A DNA stretch of 64,000 nt from an uncultured Pseudomonadales bacterium (lineage in GTDB: Bacteria; Pseudomonadota; Gammaproteobacteria; Pseudomonadales; Azotimanducaceae): contig OX638346.1 in assembly GCA_951813515.1 (NCBI GenBank), positions 3,093,617 to 3,157,616 on the forward strand, in the 5' to 3' direction. The translations under genes were made by a program, and so were the position numbers. Below, in pieces: positions 37,532 to 46,025 of this stretch. Positions within the stretch are counted from its first letter, which is position 1, and every line of letters begins with the position of its first letter. The notes under the pieces are model-generated. The model searched no databases. It was not told where the DNA came from and saw nothing but the letters and a program-made list of their open reading frames with translations.

Positions 37532-38317
37532 TCAGCGTGCTCCGAGTCCGTACGGCTCACCCCAGCTCAATCCTTCAACCACGGTCGTCCTGGGGCGGTA
37601 CTCGCAGCCGATCCAGCCGTCGTATCCGAGCGCATCGCAGAGCTGGAACAGGTAGGGCAGGTTCACCTCGCCGTGCTGGGGCTCGTGCCGTCCGGGGACG
37701 CTGGAGAACTGGATGTGTCCGATGATGTCGAGGTTGTCTGCGAGGCGCCGCGCCAGGTTCCCTTCCATGACCTGGCGGTGGTAGAAGTCGAACTGAAGGC
37801 GAACGTTATCCCGGCCGACGGCCTCGATGCAGCGGCGGCTCTCTTCGGTGCGGGTCAGAAAATAGCCCGGAGTGTCCTCGCTGTTGAGGGGTTCGAGCAG
37901 GATGCGAATGTCGTGTCCCGCCGTCCGGTCCGCGGCGAAGCGCACGTTCTCGAGGAACACCGAGCGGGCCGCGTCGCGATCGTCGTCGTAGACAACGCCC
38001 GCCAGGACATGAATCATCGGGACATCGAGCGCCAGCGCGTAGTCCAGCGCCTGTTCGAAACGGTCCCTGAAGTCGGCCTGTCGGCCAGGGAGCGCCGCCA
38101 GCCCCCGCTCGCCCCGCGCCGCGTCCCCGGGAGGCGTGTTGAGCAGGATCATCCGGACGCCCGCGTCGTCGAGCCAACGCCTGATCTCGGCTGCCGGATC
38201 GGCGTAGGGGGAGAGGAACTCGATGGCGGTGAACCCCAGGTCGCAGGCGGCCCGCATGCGCTCCGCGACCGGAAGGTCTGGGAACATGGTGCTGATGTTG
38301 GCGGCGAATCTCGGCAA
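37532..38317 (-). CDS. Hydroxypyruvate isomerase-like TIM-barrel protein
   Basis: 261 residues starting at TTG 38317; this start is supported because the family N terminus reads xRFAANxSxxF, here PRFAANISTMF, while the first ATG would cut it off. Other family marks: GFTAIEFLSPY, ILLNTPPGD, ILLEPLNSEDTPGYFL (metal ligand Glu, about residue 143), LQFDFYHRQVMEGN (about 176) and IGCEYRPRTTVVEGLSW near the C terminus, with the metal site Glu-Asp-His-Glu retained. It converts hydroxypyruvate to tartronate semialdehyde or acts on related four-carbon acids. There are no glyoxylate-pathway genes beside it. Confidence 0.88.
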   Translation of the reverse strand: MPRFAANISTMFPDLPVAERMRAACDLGFTAIEFLSPYADPAAEIRRWLDDAGVRMILLNTPPGDAARGERGLAALPGRQADFRDRFEQALDYALALDVPMIHVLAGVVYDDDRDAARSVFLENVRFAADRTAGHDIRILLEPLNSEDTPGYFLTRTEESRRCIEAVGRDNVRLQFDFYHRQVMEGNLARRLADNLDIIGHIQFSSVPGRHEPQHGEVNLPYLFQLCDALGYDGWIGCEYRPRTTVVEGLSWGEPYGLGAR

Positions 38318-38760
38318 CTGGAACGGGTCCTGACTGAATGGGCAGGCGAGCAGAGACGCTCAGTGGCGGCGGCAATCAAGCACTATCGGTTGTCCCGGAC
38401 AATCCTGCAGGGCTTCCAATTGGCCGTCCAATGTTCGTCGGTCTGCACATGGCCCGCGCGAACACTCTTGCAAACGCTGTTCTGAAACTCTTCTGCTGCA
38501 AACTCTCGCGCCAACCGCAACACAACTCCCTCTCGCATCCCTCCAAGCGCTGACGGCTTGCCGCCATGCCTTGAAATTGTCGAATTTCAGTCGGTTGAGC
38601 ACATTCGTGGTCCCTGTCGGGATTTCTTGTATCCCAACTGCTGCCCCATGTCTGCTCGCACCTTACTACATCGATTGTCGCGAGGTCAGCAGTCGTGCTT
38701 TTGGTGGTTGAGGGCTTTGTCAAGAATCTGAGAACATGCCCGAGTCGAGGGAGGAACGCC
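38318..38760. other. Intergenic region with a possible ATPase start relic
   Basis: No intact gene is seen in these 443 bases. Frames on both strands are short and unconserved. The only recognisable coding trace is a minus-strand start at 38602, reported separately. The upstream part near 38740-38755 (GAGGGAGG) is the ribosome site of the next gene. Confidence 0.5.
38555..38602 (-). pseudogene. Possible 5' fragment of an AAA/RecF-like ATPase gene
   Basis: From ATG 38602 the frame reads MLNRLKFDNFKAWRQA, the typical opening of DUF3696-type AAA ATPases (xLxxLxxxNFKAW). The expected P-loop (FGxNSAGKSS) does not follow; the frame becomes Arg/Ala-rich instead. I read it as a degraded start fragment. 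Sixteen residues are weak evidence. Confidence 0.3.
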
Positions 38761-39345
38761 ATGCCGTCCTATTTCGAATTCGAAGTGTCGCTGCGCCACA
38801 TCAAGCCAAGAATCTGGCGGCGGTTCCTGATCGCGGAAGATGCCACGTTCGACGACTTGCACCAGGCCATTCAGGACAGTTTTGGCTGGTTCAACTGCCA
38901 CCTGTGGGAGTTTCGCGGTACCGCCCGAAGCGGCATCCTGGCTGGACCTAAATACGACGACGTCATGGCGTTCGAGGATGAGGATGAGGCGCCCGACGCC
39001 TATTCGGTCAAGCTCACGTCACACTTCACCCGCAACAAGGCTTGCCTATACCTCTACGACTTTGGAGACAGTTGGTTGCACGACGTGAGACGCAGCCGTC
39101 GCGTGTCGTCGGAGGAACGTTTCCACAGGCAACTCCTCGCTGGTAGGCGTGCTTGTCCGCCAGAAGATTGCGGCGGCGCTTCCGGATACGCGCGTTTTGT
39201 TTCCATCGTCGAGACTGGCATCGATCCATGGGACGACAACGTTGAGGAGCTATTGGAATGGCTCGGGGAGTGGAATCCGGCGGAGTTCGACGTCACCGAC
39301 TGGAAGCGGCGATTCGATTCGGTCAGGGCGCCGTCGCTGGAGTAG
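38761..39345 (+). CDS. Plasmid pRiA4b ORF-3 family protein
   Basis: 194 residues from ATG 38761 with GAGGGAGGAACGCC upstream. Family marks: LRHIKPRIWRRFLIAEDATF (about residues 10-29), DLHQAIQDSFGWFNCHLWEF (about 33-52), LYLYDFGDSWLHDV (about 100) and CPPEDCGGASGYARFV (about 137), a Cys pair that may bind metal. The family (PRiA4_ORF3) is widespread on plasmids and near mobile elements; its biochemical role is not established. It is a stand-alone gene. Complete in length. Confidence 0.88.
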   Translation: MPSYFEFEVSLRHIKPRIWRRFLIAEDATFDDLHQAIQDSFGWFNCHLWEFRGTARSGILAGPKYDDVMAFEDEDEAPDAYSVKLTSHFTRNKACLYLYDFGDSWLHDVRRSRRVSSEERFHRQLLAGRRACPPEDCGGASGYARFVSIVETGIDPWDDNVEELLEWLGEWNPAEFDVTDWKRRFDSVRAPSLE

Positions 39346-39479
39346 GGAAGTGGTACAGGCAGGCGGTCATTGTCGCCCTGGCTGGTGGGGCGATTCCGTC
39401 GCATGGGCCCCAACCGCGCTGGGACGGACCATATTTTCCACCTGGCCGACTCGCCGGCGTGCGCTGAAGCACAAGCAAA

Positions 39480-41396
39480 TCATGGGGCACGGCTCTCGTC
39501 CGACTTGGCGGTGACCGCATCGGTCTCGGCGCTCTCGTCTTCGCCGACCCACCACAGGTGCGGAAATCCGGTCCAGTTCATGTGCTCGAACCCGAGGGGC
39601 GGATGACGGATACGGGTCCAGTGCGTGACGTGGCGTCCGGCCGGATGACCATCCGGAATCACGTAGAAGCTGTGAAGCAATACCCGGTCCAGGGCGCGCC
39701 CTGCGGTGTTCATCGCTTCTTCCGTGTCCGATTCCAGGATCTTCTCCACCAGGAAGTCGATTGCGGGATTCTGGATCCCGGCATAGTTCCGCATATTGGG
39801 AAGATCCGCATACTGGGAAGTGAACTGACTTCGCAGGCGATGGCGGTCCGGCATCTCGCCCACGCGGAGCTTGCGCACGGTTGCGTCGAAATCGTAGCTT
39901 CGCAGGCGGTTGGTCAGGATGTTGCGCTCCACCCTGCGCAAGACCGCATCTATCCCTAGACGCGTGAGATTTTCCGCGAAGGGCACCAGCATCCGTTCGT
40001 GATCCTGATAGGTGACCAGCAACTCGAGTGAAAACGGCTCGCCGGTAATCTCATGCATGCGCTGAAAGTCCCTGACGACCCAACCCGCTTCTTCGAGCAG
40101 CGCATCGGCGTCGAGCAGCGTCTTTCGATTGCGGCCAAAGGCATGGTTTTCTGGCAGTTCCACTGGGTCCGTGAAGACCCGTTCGGGAATGCGTCCCTTG
40201 AGCGGCCGGAGCAACTCGAGTTCTGCGGCGGAAGGCAGTCCCCCCGATTGCAACCCCGAGCGGACGAAATAGCTGTTGTTGCGCTTCATTCCGCTGTGCC
40301 AGTAGACGCGATTGGCCCACTCGAAGTTGTAGGCGAGGGTGAGCGCTTCGCGCACCCGGATGTCATTGAACGGTTCCCTCCGGGTATTGAACACGAGGCC
40401 GAAGTGCATGCCGTAGGAATACCCCATCCTGTAGGTCTCCTTTTTGAACAGCCCCCGGTGATAACCGTCGAAGTCGTAGGCCGTGGCGAAGTCGTTCTCG
40501 TTCTCTTCGAAGTAGAAGTCGAGCAAGCCGGCCCGCAACGCCTGCAGCATTACCCGTTTGTCAAAGTAGTACGTGAGATGGATCTCCTCGAAGTTGAAAT
40601 GACCGACAGTGACGTTGAGATCCCTGCCCCAGTAGTCGGGCACGCGCTGGAATATCACCTTGTACCCGGGAATCACTGACGCGATGCGGTATGGCCCGTT
40701 GCCCAACGGGAGTTCGAGTGTCGTTTCATCGAACGCCCTGTCCTCCCAGAAGTGTTTCGGCAGGGGCGCGAACGAGGCGGTCAGTATGACGAGGAATGGG
40801 GTCTTTTCGGCATCGTCACTGAAGTGGAACCTGAACGACAAGGCATCGATCTGCTCCAGGCGAACGATGTGTTCGTATTCCTTGCGCCACGTGATGGACC
40901 CCTTGCGCTTGATCATGTCGAACGTCCACAGCACGTCCTCCATGGTCACCGGACGGCCGTCGTGCCAATGGACGTTTTCGCGCAGCTTGTAGGTCACCCA
41001 ACTGTAGTCGTCGGCAACCTCGACGGTTTCCGCGAGCCAGCAGTAGTAGGAGGCCAGTTCGTCTTCCCCCCGGCGCATCAGGGGATCGTAGATGTAGGAG
41101 CCCGACCCGTACCTGGGATCGATGTAGTGCGCAAGGTTGCCCTTGTCCACGTTCGGATTGAGGTTGTTGAACGTGGAGATGCTGCCGATGTTGACCCGCC
41201 CGCCTTTTGGCGCCTGGGCGTTGACGTAATCGAAGTGGGCCATGTCCGGTGGATACTTGAGATCCCCGAAATACGCGAACCCGTGGCTTGGTTCCCCGGA
41301 CCATGCTGGCGCTGACAACACGGCCGCGGTCGCAATCGCGAACGGAATTGCGCAGGTCAGGTTGAAGGCAGGCCAGCGAAAACCCGTCGGCTGCAT
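39480..41396 (-). CDS. Periplasmic peptide-binding protein (SBP family 5, YejA-like), orphan
   Basis: 638 residues with a signal peptide (LTCAIPFAIATAAVLSAPAWS). YejA-type features: GFAYFGDLKYPPDMAHFDYV, then APKGGRVNIGSISTFNNLNP (about residues 62-81), DEVTYKLRENVHWHDGRPVT-like region (about 140) and the long Tyr/Arg-rich cleft domain (NFEWANRVYWHSGMKRNNSY). YejA relatives bind microcin C or oligopeptides and feed YejBEF permeases. No permease or ATPase genes flank it, so it must use components encoded elsewhere. The C-terminal tail GEDESAETDAVTAKSDESRAP is an acidic extension of unknown use. Confidence 0.88.
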   Translation of the reverse strand: MQPTGFRWPAFNLTCAIPFAIATAAVLSAPAWSGEPSHGFAYFGDLKYPPDMAHFDYVNAQAPKGGRVNIGSISTFNNLNPNVDKGNLAHYIDPRYGSGSYIYDPLMRRGEDELASYYCWLAETVEVADDYSWVTYKLRENVHWHDGRPVTMEDVLWTFDMIKRKGSITWRKEYEHIVRLEQIDALSFRFHFSDDAEKTPFLVILTASFAPLPKHFWEDRAFDETTLELPLGNGPYRIASVIPGYKVIFQRVPDYWGRDLNVTVGHFNFEEIHLTYYFDKRVMLQALRAGLLDFYFEENENDFATAYDFDGYHRGLFKKETYRMGYSYGMHFGLVFNTRREPFNDIRVREALTLAYNFEWANRVYWHSGMKRNNSYFVRSGLQSGGLPSAAELELLRPLKGRIPERVFTDPVELPENHAFGRNRKTLLDADALLEEAGWVVRDFQRMHEITGEPFSLELLVTYQDHERMLVPFAENLTRLGIDAVLRRVERNILTNRLRSYDFDATVRKLRVGEMPDRHRLRSQFTSQYADLPNMRNYAGIQNPAIDFLVEKILESDTEEAMNTAGRALDRVLLHSFYVIPDGHPAGRHVTHWTRIRHPPLGFEHMNWTGFPHLWWVGEDESAETDAVTAKSDESRAP

Positions 41397-41462
41397 GATG
41401 GTCCGGTCAGGCGAGGGTTCGTGTCATTGTAAGGTAGCGCCACGGGTGCGGAGCCATTACGC

Positions 41463-42110
41463 ATGTTGAAACAACTCAGTATCTTCAGAAAACGGGAAGA
41501 TCTCACGCAGGACGCCTTCCGTCACTACTGGCGCAGCCGGCATCCCGACATCGTCACGCGTTTGCCCGGTATTCGCCGCTACGTCCAGAATCATGTAACG
41601 GCGGTGCTGCGAGGGGAGCCGGCCTGGGACGGCATCGCCGAAGTTTGGTTCGACGACATCGAGAGCATGCGCGCCAACGCAGGCAACCCGGCGCTTGCCG
41701 ATATTCGCGCCGATGAAGCGAATTTCATCTCCGCTGGCAGCATGGTGTCGATCCTCACGGAGGAACACACGTTCGTCGACGATGCGACCGTGTCGGAGGT
41801 GCGCAAGCTGCTCGCATTGGTCAAACGCCGCCCCGACCTCACGGCGGAGCGGTTCCAGGAAGAGTGGGGGCGCGCGGTCGGCCCCGAGGTGGCGGATCTG
41901 CCAGGCGTTCGCCGCTACGTTCAGGCCTGTTGCAGACTGGGGCTATACCGCACGGGCAGAGAGCCGGCATTCGACGCGATGGTTAGCCTCTGGTACGGCG
42001 AGCGCTTCTCGCTGGCGGGGGAGGGGTGCCGGATCGTGGCGCTGGAAGAGACGCTGACGGACGCTTCCCGTACGGTCACGTTGGCGGTGGAAGAGGCTGT
42101 CATCATTTAG
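41463..42110 (+). CDS. Protein with two tandem EthD-like (dimeric alpha-beta barrel) domains
   Basis: 215 residues in two related halves. Half one: LSIFRKREDLTQDAFRHYWR, PGIRRYVQNHVTAVLRGEPA, WDGIAEVWFDDIESMRA. Half two: LLALVKRRPDLTAERFQEEW, PGVRRYVQACCRLGLYRTGR, FDAMVSLWYGERFSLAGEG. Each half is one EthD-type ferredoxin-like domain, so the single chain can make the usual dimeric barrel. Some EthD relatives are associated with ether or aromatic degradation, others act as cyclases or monooxygenase-like enzymes. It ends just before a bidirectional terminator and is convergent with the following TonB receptor. Confidence 0.82.
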   Translation: MLKQLSIFRKREDLTQDAFRHYWRSRHPDIVTRLPGIRRYVQNHVTAVLRGEPAWDGIAEVWFDDIESMRANAGNPALADIRADEANFISAGSMVSILTEEHTFVDDATVSEVRKLLALVKRRPDLTAERFQEEWGRAVGPEVADLPGVRRYVQACCRLGLYRTGREPAFDAMVSLWYGERFSLAGEGCRIVALEETLTDASRTVTLAVEEAVII

Positions 42111-42121
42111 GCAGCCACCAA

Positions 42122-42154
42122 AAAAAAGCCCGCACCAAATTGGTGCGGGCTTTT
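42122..42154. terminator. Bidirectional rho-independent terminator
   Basis: A 14-bp stem AAAGCCCGCACCAA/TTGGTGCGGGCTTT around a short centre, flanked by A-run on the left and TTTT on the right, so it can stop the EthD transcript (plus) and the TonB receptor transcript (minus). The stem AGCCCGCACC/GGTGCGGGCT is the same as that at 54158-54181 behind the paralogous receptor. Confidence 0.9.
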
Positions 42155-42185
42155 GCCAAGAATTGACTCAGCTAGTGCTGCGTGC

Positions 42186-44909
42186 TTACGGGCTGTAGTT
42201 AAACTCGAACCCGTATGTTCGCGGCGGGTTGAAGCCGTGATAGCCGCTGTCGCCCACCGAATAGATGCCGATCGCATCGTTGACGTTCTTGATGAAGAAG
42301 CCGTACTCGGTGTTGTCATCCCTGAGCAGAAGCTTCAGGTTCAGGAACGTATAGGTTGGCGTTGGACGCTCGTTGTTCTGCGTCCTGAAGACTTCCTCGC
42401 CCCTGTGGTACACGTCGCCACGCAACGTGGCATCGTAGCCGAAGAGCTCGAAGTCATACATCAGCGAGGCGAAATAGCTCAGCACCGGCGTGTACTCGAT
42501 GCGGTTGCCCGGAGCGATGTTGACGCTCCGCGCGCCGCCACCGATGGGTGCGCCGGTCTCCTGGTTGAGGGTCTCGGCGTCCGGAACCCACGCGCCGCCG
42601 AAGTGCAGGCTGATCGCGTCGGTCAACTGGCCCCGCCCCTCGAACTCGAAGCCGCGCGACTCGGCTTGGCCGACGTTGTCGGTGACGGAGAAGTCATACG
42701 GCTGAAACCTGCCCGGGTTTTCGGGGTCGGGTAGTGAAGGAAAGCTGACAGCGGTGGTGACGACGGCGTTGTCGATGGCCGTTTGGTACACGTTCAGCGT
42801 GAGGTCAAGCCGTCCATCCAAGACCGTCGCCTTGATTCCGAGTTCCAGGGTCTCGATGTCGTCGCCTTCGAACGTCGCCAGATCGTTGGCGGCTACGGCC
42901 AACTCCGAGGCGCGCGGAACGCCCAGTCCGGCCAGTCTCTGAAACTCGAGTGCCGCGTCGGAGAGCCGCGTATTGATGCCTCCCGAACGGAACGCGGTCG
43001 CCCACTGGCCGTAGATCATCAGGCTGTCGTTGGGTCGCCAGGTCAGGGTGACCTTCGGCGCTGCTTTCTCTTGCGTCTGCGTGTCGCCCTGCTGGACGGT
43101 GTTCTCGAACGGCTGCCAGCCGCGACTTGTGCTCGCATATTGCTCGAAGGAACTTTCCGCATAGCGCACTCCGGCCAGGACCTCGAATTGATCGCTTATG
43201 CGATAGCTCACTTCGCCGAATACGGCCTGCTCATCCCGGAATTGATATCGCGAAGAACCCTGGATCGGTGGCAGCAGCCGTCTGTGGACCTCCCGCATCT
43301 GCTCCGGCGTCATGACGTTGGGGTTGAACGTGAAGCCACCCCACTGGCACTGCACATCGGGGTATGCCGGACCGCCGTAGGAGACCTCGGCGTTAGGCCC
43401 GGTTGCGCCGCAATACAGCCCAAGGCGCGAATCGGGTGGCTTGTAGACGTCCTGGAAATAGGCGCCGACGCTCCACTGCAGCCGGCTGTCCGTCGTGGAA
43501 ATCAAGCGCACCTCGTGGGCGGTACGTTCATTCAGATCCGCGTGAGCCCGGACACTGCTGCGGGCCCAGAATCCGCCAGCACCACAACCTACGGGAGGCA
43601 AGCCCCTATCCGGGACGCCCACTAGGCATTGCTGATCGACCCGGTCGTTCCAGCCGTTGTAGGAATTGCGATCTCCCTCAACGCTACCGGTAATCAGGCT
43701 CTGGCCTGCGGCTACGCCCGCCGCGATTTGCTCCTCGGTAATCCGGATGGTGCCGAAGCGTCCGCCAACCCTCTGCTCCTCTGCATAGGTGATATTGTGC
43801 TCATAGAACGAGGTGGACATCGTCAGGTTGGCCCAACCCAAATCCAATTCGGCGGTGAGGTTGTAGATCCACGTGTCTGACTCTCCGCCGTCGTCAAAGT
43901 CCGGCGAGGCCATGTGTGTCACATAAACGGAATCCGGGCCTTCCTTGAATCGCCCGGTCTCTCCGTCGATGCCGCCGTTGGGGCCGCTTTCGCAACCACC
44001 GATGACGGGATAGTTCGGTATCGAAGGAACGAAATCGCCGGGGGCGAGGTTGCCCTCCGCGGGACGCCAGTCCGTGTAGCAGTGAAAAGCGATCCCGGGG
44101 CCACCGATGTCGGCATAGACATAGGAAGCCGTCCCGGTGACGGTCAGCGTGTCGGACGGATAGAAGGCGAGTTGGGCCCTGTATCCCTGGTCGGCGACGA
44201 AATCCACGTCCTTGATGATCGCGGGTCCGACCTTGTCGATGACACCGGCCTTGTAGCGGTGGAAGGGGGTGATGCGCGCGGCCAGCCGATCCCCGAGCGG
44301 GATATTGACCATGGCATCGATGCGGTGACCGAGGTCATCGGATTGGGTGGAATCCTCCATCCGCAGCTGGATGCCATAGCTGAAGCCTTCCGGGTTGGGC
44401 TTTTTGGTGATGTAGCGGATCGCCCCCACCATGCTGCCCTCGCCGTAGAGTGAGCCCTGCGGTCCTTTCAGCACCTCGATGCGCTCGAGGTCGAAGTTTG
44501 GAAGCAGCGGTGCTCTGGAGCCTGTGCCCGAGACCGGTGTGTTGTCCACGTACATGGCGATCGGTCCGGTCGGCGCCCTGAACTGGGCGACTCCGCGTGC
44601 CGTGACCCTGTGCCAGGTCTGCGTGGCATTTCCGTAGTTCAATCCGGGGATCGCCAGGAACAGGTTCTTGATGTCCTCTACGCCCCGTTGCTCGATATCG
44701 ACGTCCGTCAACGCCGAGATCGTCATCGGCGTGTCCATCAGTTGCGTGTCGCGGTACGTGGCGGTGACCACGATCTCCTCGACCAGCGAACCGCCTTCGT
44801 CGGCTTCGTCCTCGTCCGACTGGGCCGTCGCGGGCAGGCCGAATGCCATGCCGGTCGCGGCAAATGCCACAATTCCGAGCCGTGTCCGGCTCCTCAAAAA
44901 ATAACTCAT
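42186..44909 (-). CDS. TonB-dependent outer-membrane receptor (paralogue of 54215-57067)
   Basis: 907 residues. Signal peptide ends FGLPATAQ (about residue 30), followed by an acidic linker and the TonB box VEEIVVTATYRDTQLMDTP. The plug is complete (GVEDIKNLFLAIPGLNYGN; IEVLKGPQGSLYGEGSMVGA) and the barrel ends TYGFEFNYSP. The receptor at 54215 shares long stretches, including TATYRDTQLMDTP, QLPNFDLERIEVLKGPQG-like plug text, DSLMIYGQWATAFRSGGINTR-like barrel text and SLGDSGYHGFHPPR near the end, so both came from one duplication. Twin cysteine-containing loops (CGATGPNAEVSYGG) suggest a shared ligand type. The ligand is unknown. Confidence 0.92.
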   Translation of the reverse strand: MSYFLRSRTRLGIVAFAATGMAFGLPATAQSDEDEADEGGSLVEEIVVTATYRDTQLMDTPMTISALTDVDIEQRGVEDIKNLFLAIPGLNYGNATQTWHRVTARGVAQFRAPTGPIAMYVDNTPVSGTGSRAPLLPNFDLERIEVLKGPQGSLYGEGSMVGAIRYITKKPNPEGFSYGIQLRMEDSTQSDDLGHRIDAMVNIPLGDRLAARITPFHRYKAGVIDKVGPAIIKDVDFVADQGYRAQLAFYPSDTLTVTGTASYVYADIGGPGIAFHCYTDWRPAEGNLAPGDFVPSIPNYPVIGGCESGPNGGIDGETGRFKEGPDSVYVTHMASPDFDDGGESDTWIYNLTAELDLGWANLTMSTSFYEHNITYAEEQRVGGRFGTIRITEEQIAAGVAAGQSLITGSVEGDRNSYNGWNDRVDQQCLVGVPDRGLPPVGCGAGGFWARSSVRAHADLNERTAHEVRLISTTDSRLQWSVGAYFQDVYKPPDSRLGLYCGATGPNAEVSYGGPAYPDVQCQWGGFTFNPNVMTPEQMREVHRRLLPPIQGSSRYQFRDEQAVFGEVSYRISDQFEVLAGVRYAESSFEQYASTSRGWQPFENTVQQGDTQTQEKAAPKVTLTWRPNDSLMIYGQWATAFRSGGINTRLSDAALEFQRLAGLGVPRASELAVAANDLATFEGDDIETLELGIKATVLDGRLDLTLNVYQTAIDNAVVTTAVSFPSLPDPENPGRFQPYDFSVTDNVGQAESRGFEFEGRGQLTDAISLHFGGAWVPDAETLNQETGAPIGGGARSVNIAPGNRIEYTPVLSYFASLMYDFELFGYDATLRGDVYHRGEEVFRTQNNERPTPTYTFLNLKLLLRDDNTEYGFFIKNVNDAIGIYSVGDSGYHGFNPPRTYGFEFNYSP

Positions 44910-44969
44910 TAAATCCCTCCAAATGGATTTCGTGATCTCGTCACACTACACCGCCGGGTGGCAACAGCA

Positions 44970-44995
44970 CGCCGACGCTGTCCTCTCTCGTGACT
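44970..44995 (-). promoter_or_regulatory. Conserved leader element upstream of receptor, copy 1
   Basis: CGCCGACGCTGTCCTCTCTC and GTGACT on the plus strand match 57159-57184 at 24 of 26 positions. Copy 1 lies 61 bp before the receptor start at 44909. Surrounding sequence is not conserved to the same degree, so a regulator site or promoter is likely rather than plain duplication residue. Confidence 0.6.
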
Positions 44996-45063
44996 GCGTG
45001 ACGTTAATACACCGTAGCGGATTTACTGTCAAATTCGGGTGCGGTTCCAGGGGCATTGCGCGA

Positions 45064-45678
45064 TCAGCCGAAAGCGCGGGTGTCGAATACGCTGGACGTG
45101 GGGATTTCGAGCCCGCTGAGCACGGCCGAGGACGCGACATCGCCTGGACCAAAGACGCCGTAGTCGACGTATCCGTCACGGTCGAACGTGAGCACGGTGA
45201 TCTTCGTGGCCTGGGGATCGACGATCCAGTATTCGGGTATTCGGACATCTGCATAGTCCGCCCGTTTCCGCCCATAGTCTCGTTCCGGATCGTCGGGGCT
45301 GACCACTTCGACCACGATGTCGGCACCGTGCCAATAGCGATCCTGACGGCGCGAATCGGCGGCGTCCAGCAGCACCATCAGGTCGGGCTCGCGGAAGCGG
45401 CCCTCGCGTATGCGGAGCCGCAACGGTGCAACAAGTACTACGCCGTTTTCGGCTCGGACACGCTCGTCGAAGAGGCGGAACAACAGCATGAGTATGGACT
45501 GGTGGGAATCGGTGGGCTCACGGAGTTCCTCGATGCATCCATCGGCGAACTCCACCAGGCGGTTGCAGCGATCGGTGAGCCGCAGGTAGTCAGCCTCTTT
45601 CCAGCGCCCCCGCGGCGGACGAGCATCGAGCAGGATGGCGTCGGCAGCTTGCTGGGACGTGGCGGCTGTCTTGGTCAT
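45064..45678 (-). CDS. Uma2-family (DUF820) putative restriction-like nuclease
   Basis: 204 residues with a PD-(D/E)xK-type core: FREPDLMVLLDAAD (Asp about 118), ADIVVEVVSPDDPERDYGRK (Glu about 136) and the lysine in RKRADYADVRIPEYWIVDP (about 150). Uma2 proteins are common in cyanobacteria and some bacterial symbionts, usually multicopy and of unknown role. ATG 45678. A longer relative with a coiled-coil tail is at 53305. It is tail to tail with nothing; upstream of it lies a 347-bp gene-free region. Confidence 0.86.
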   Translation of the reverse strand: MTKTAATSQQAADAILLDARPPRGRWKEADYLRLTDRCNRLVEFADGCIEELREPTDSHQSILMLLFRLFDERVRAENGVVLVAPLRLRIREGRFREPDLMVLLDAADSRRQDRYWHGADIVVEVVSPDDPERDYGRKRADYADVRIPEYWIVDPQATKITVLTFDRDGYVDYGVFGPGDVASSAVLSGLEIPTSSVFDTRAFG

Positions 45679-46025
45679 GACATGATGATCGCATCCGGTG
45701 TGCGGCGCGGCAAATACGCAGCGATGCCAGGGTGAAGCCGCGTCCTACGGTCGCAACGAGATTGGTTCAGAGCTTTTTGCACCCACACCGCGTGTGAGCC
45801 ACCGGACCACATCAACCGACCGTCCGCTGCCGCCAATCCATGGTTCTTCATTCGAGCGACAGCCTTTCGATCAAAGCTTGCGAATACGTCGCGGAATGAC
45901 GTAGCGGTCGAGACCGCTTCGGGTCAAGCGTTTGACCGACACTCTTGGTAGGCTGCGCCGTGGCTGAACGAGGCGAGATTCAGGACAGCCGAGATTGACA
46001 TGGATCCGGATCGTGGAAAACGCCC
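45679..46025. other. Gene-free region with two adjacent inverted repeats
   Basis: No gene is seen. AGCGGTC-GA-GACCGCT (45903-45918) and GGTCAA-GCGT-TTGACC (45922-45937) lie almost side by side, 89 bp before the beta-helix gene. They could be operator sites or small hairpins. Confidence 0.45.
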
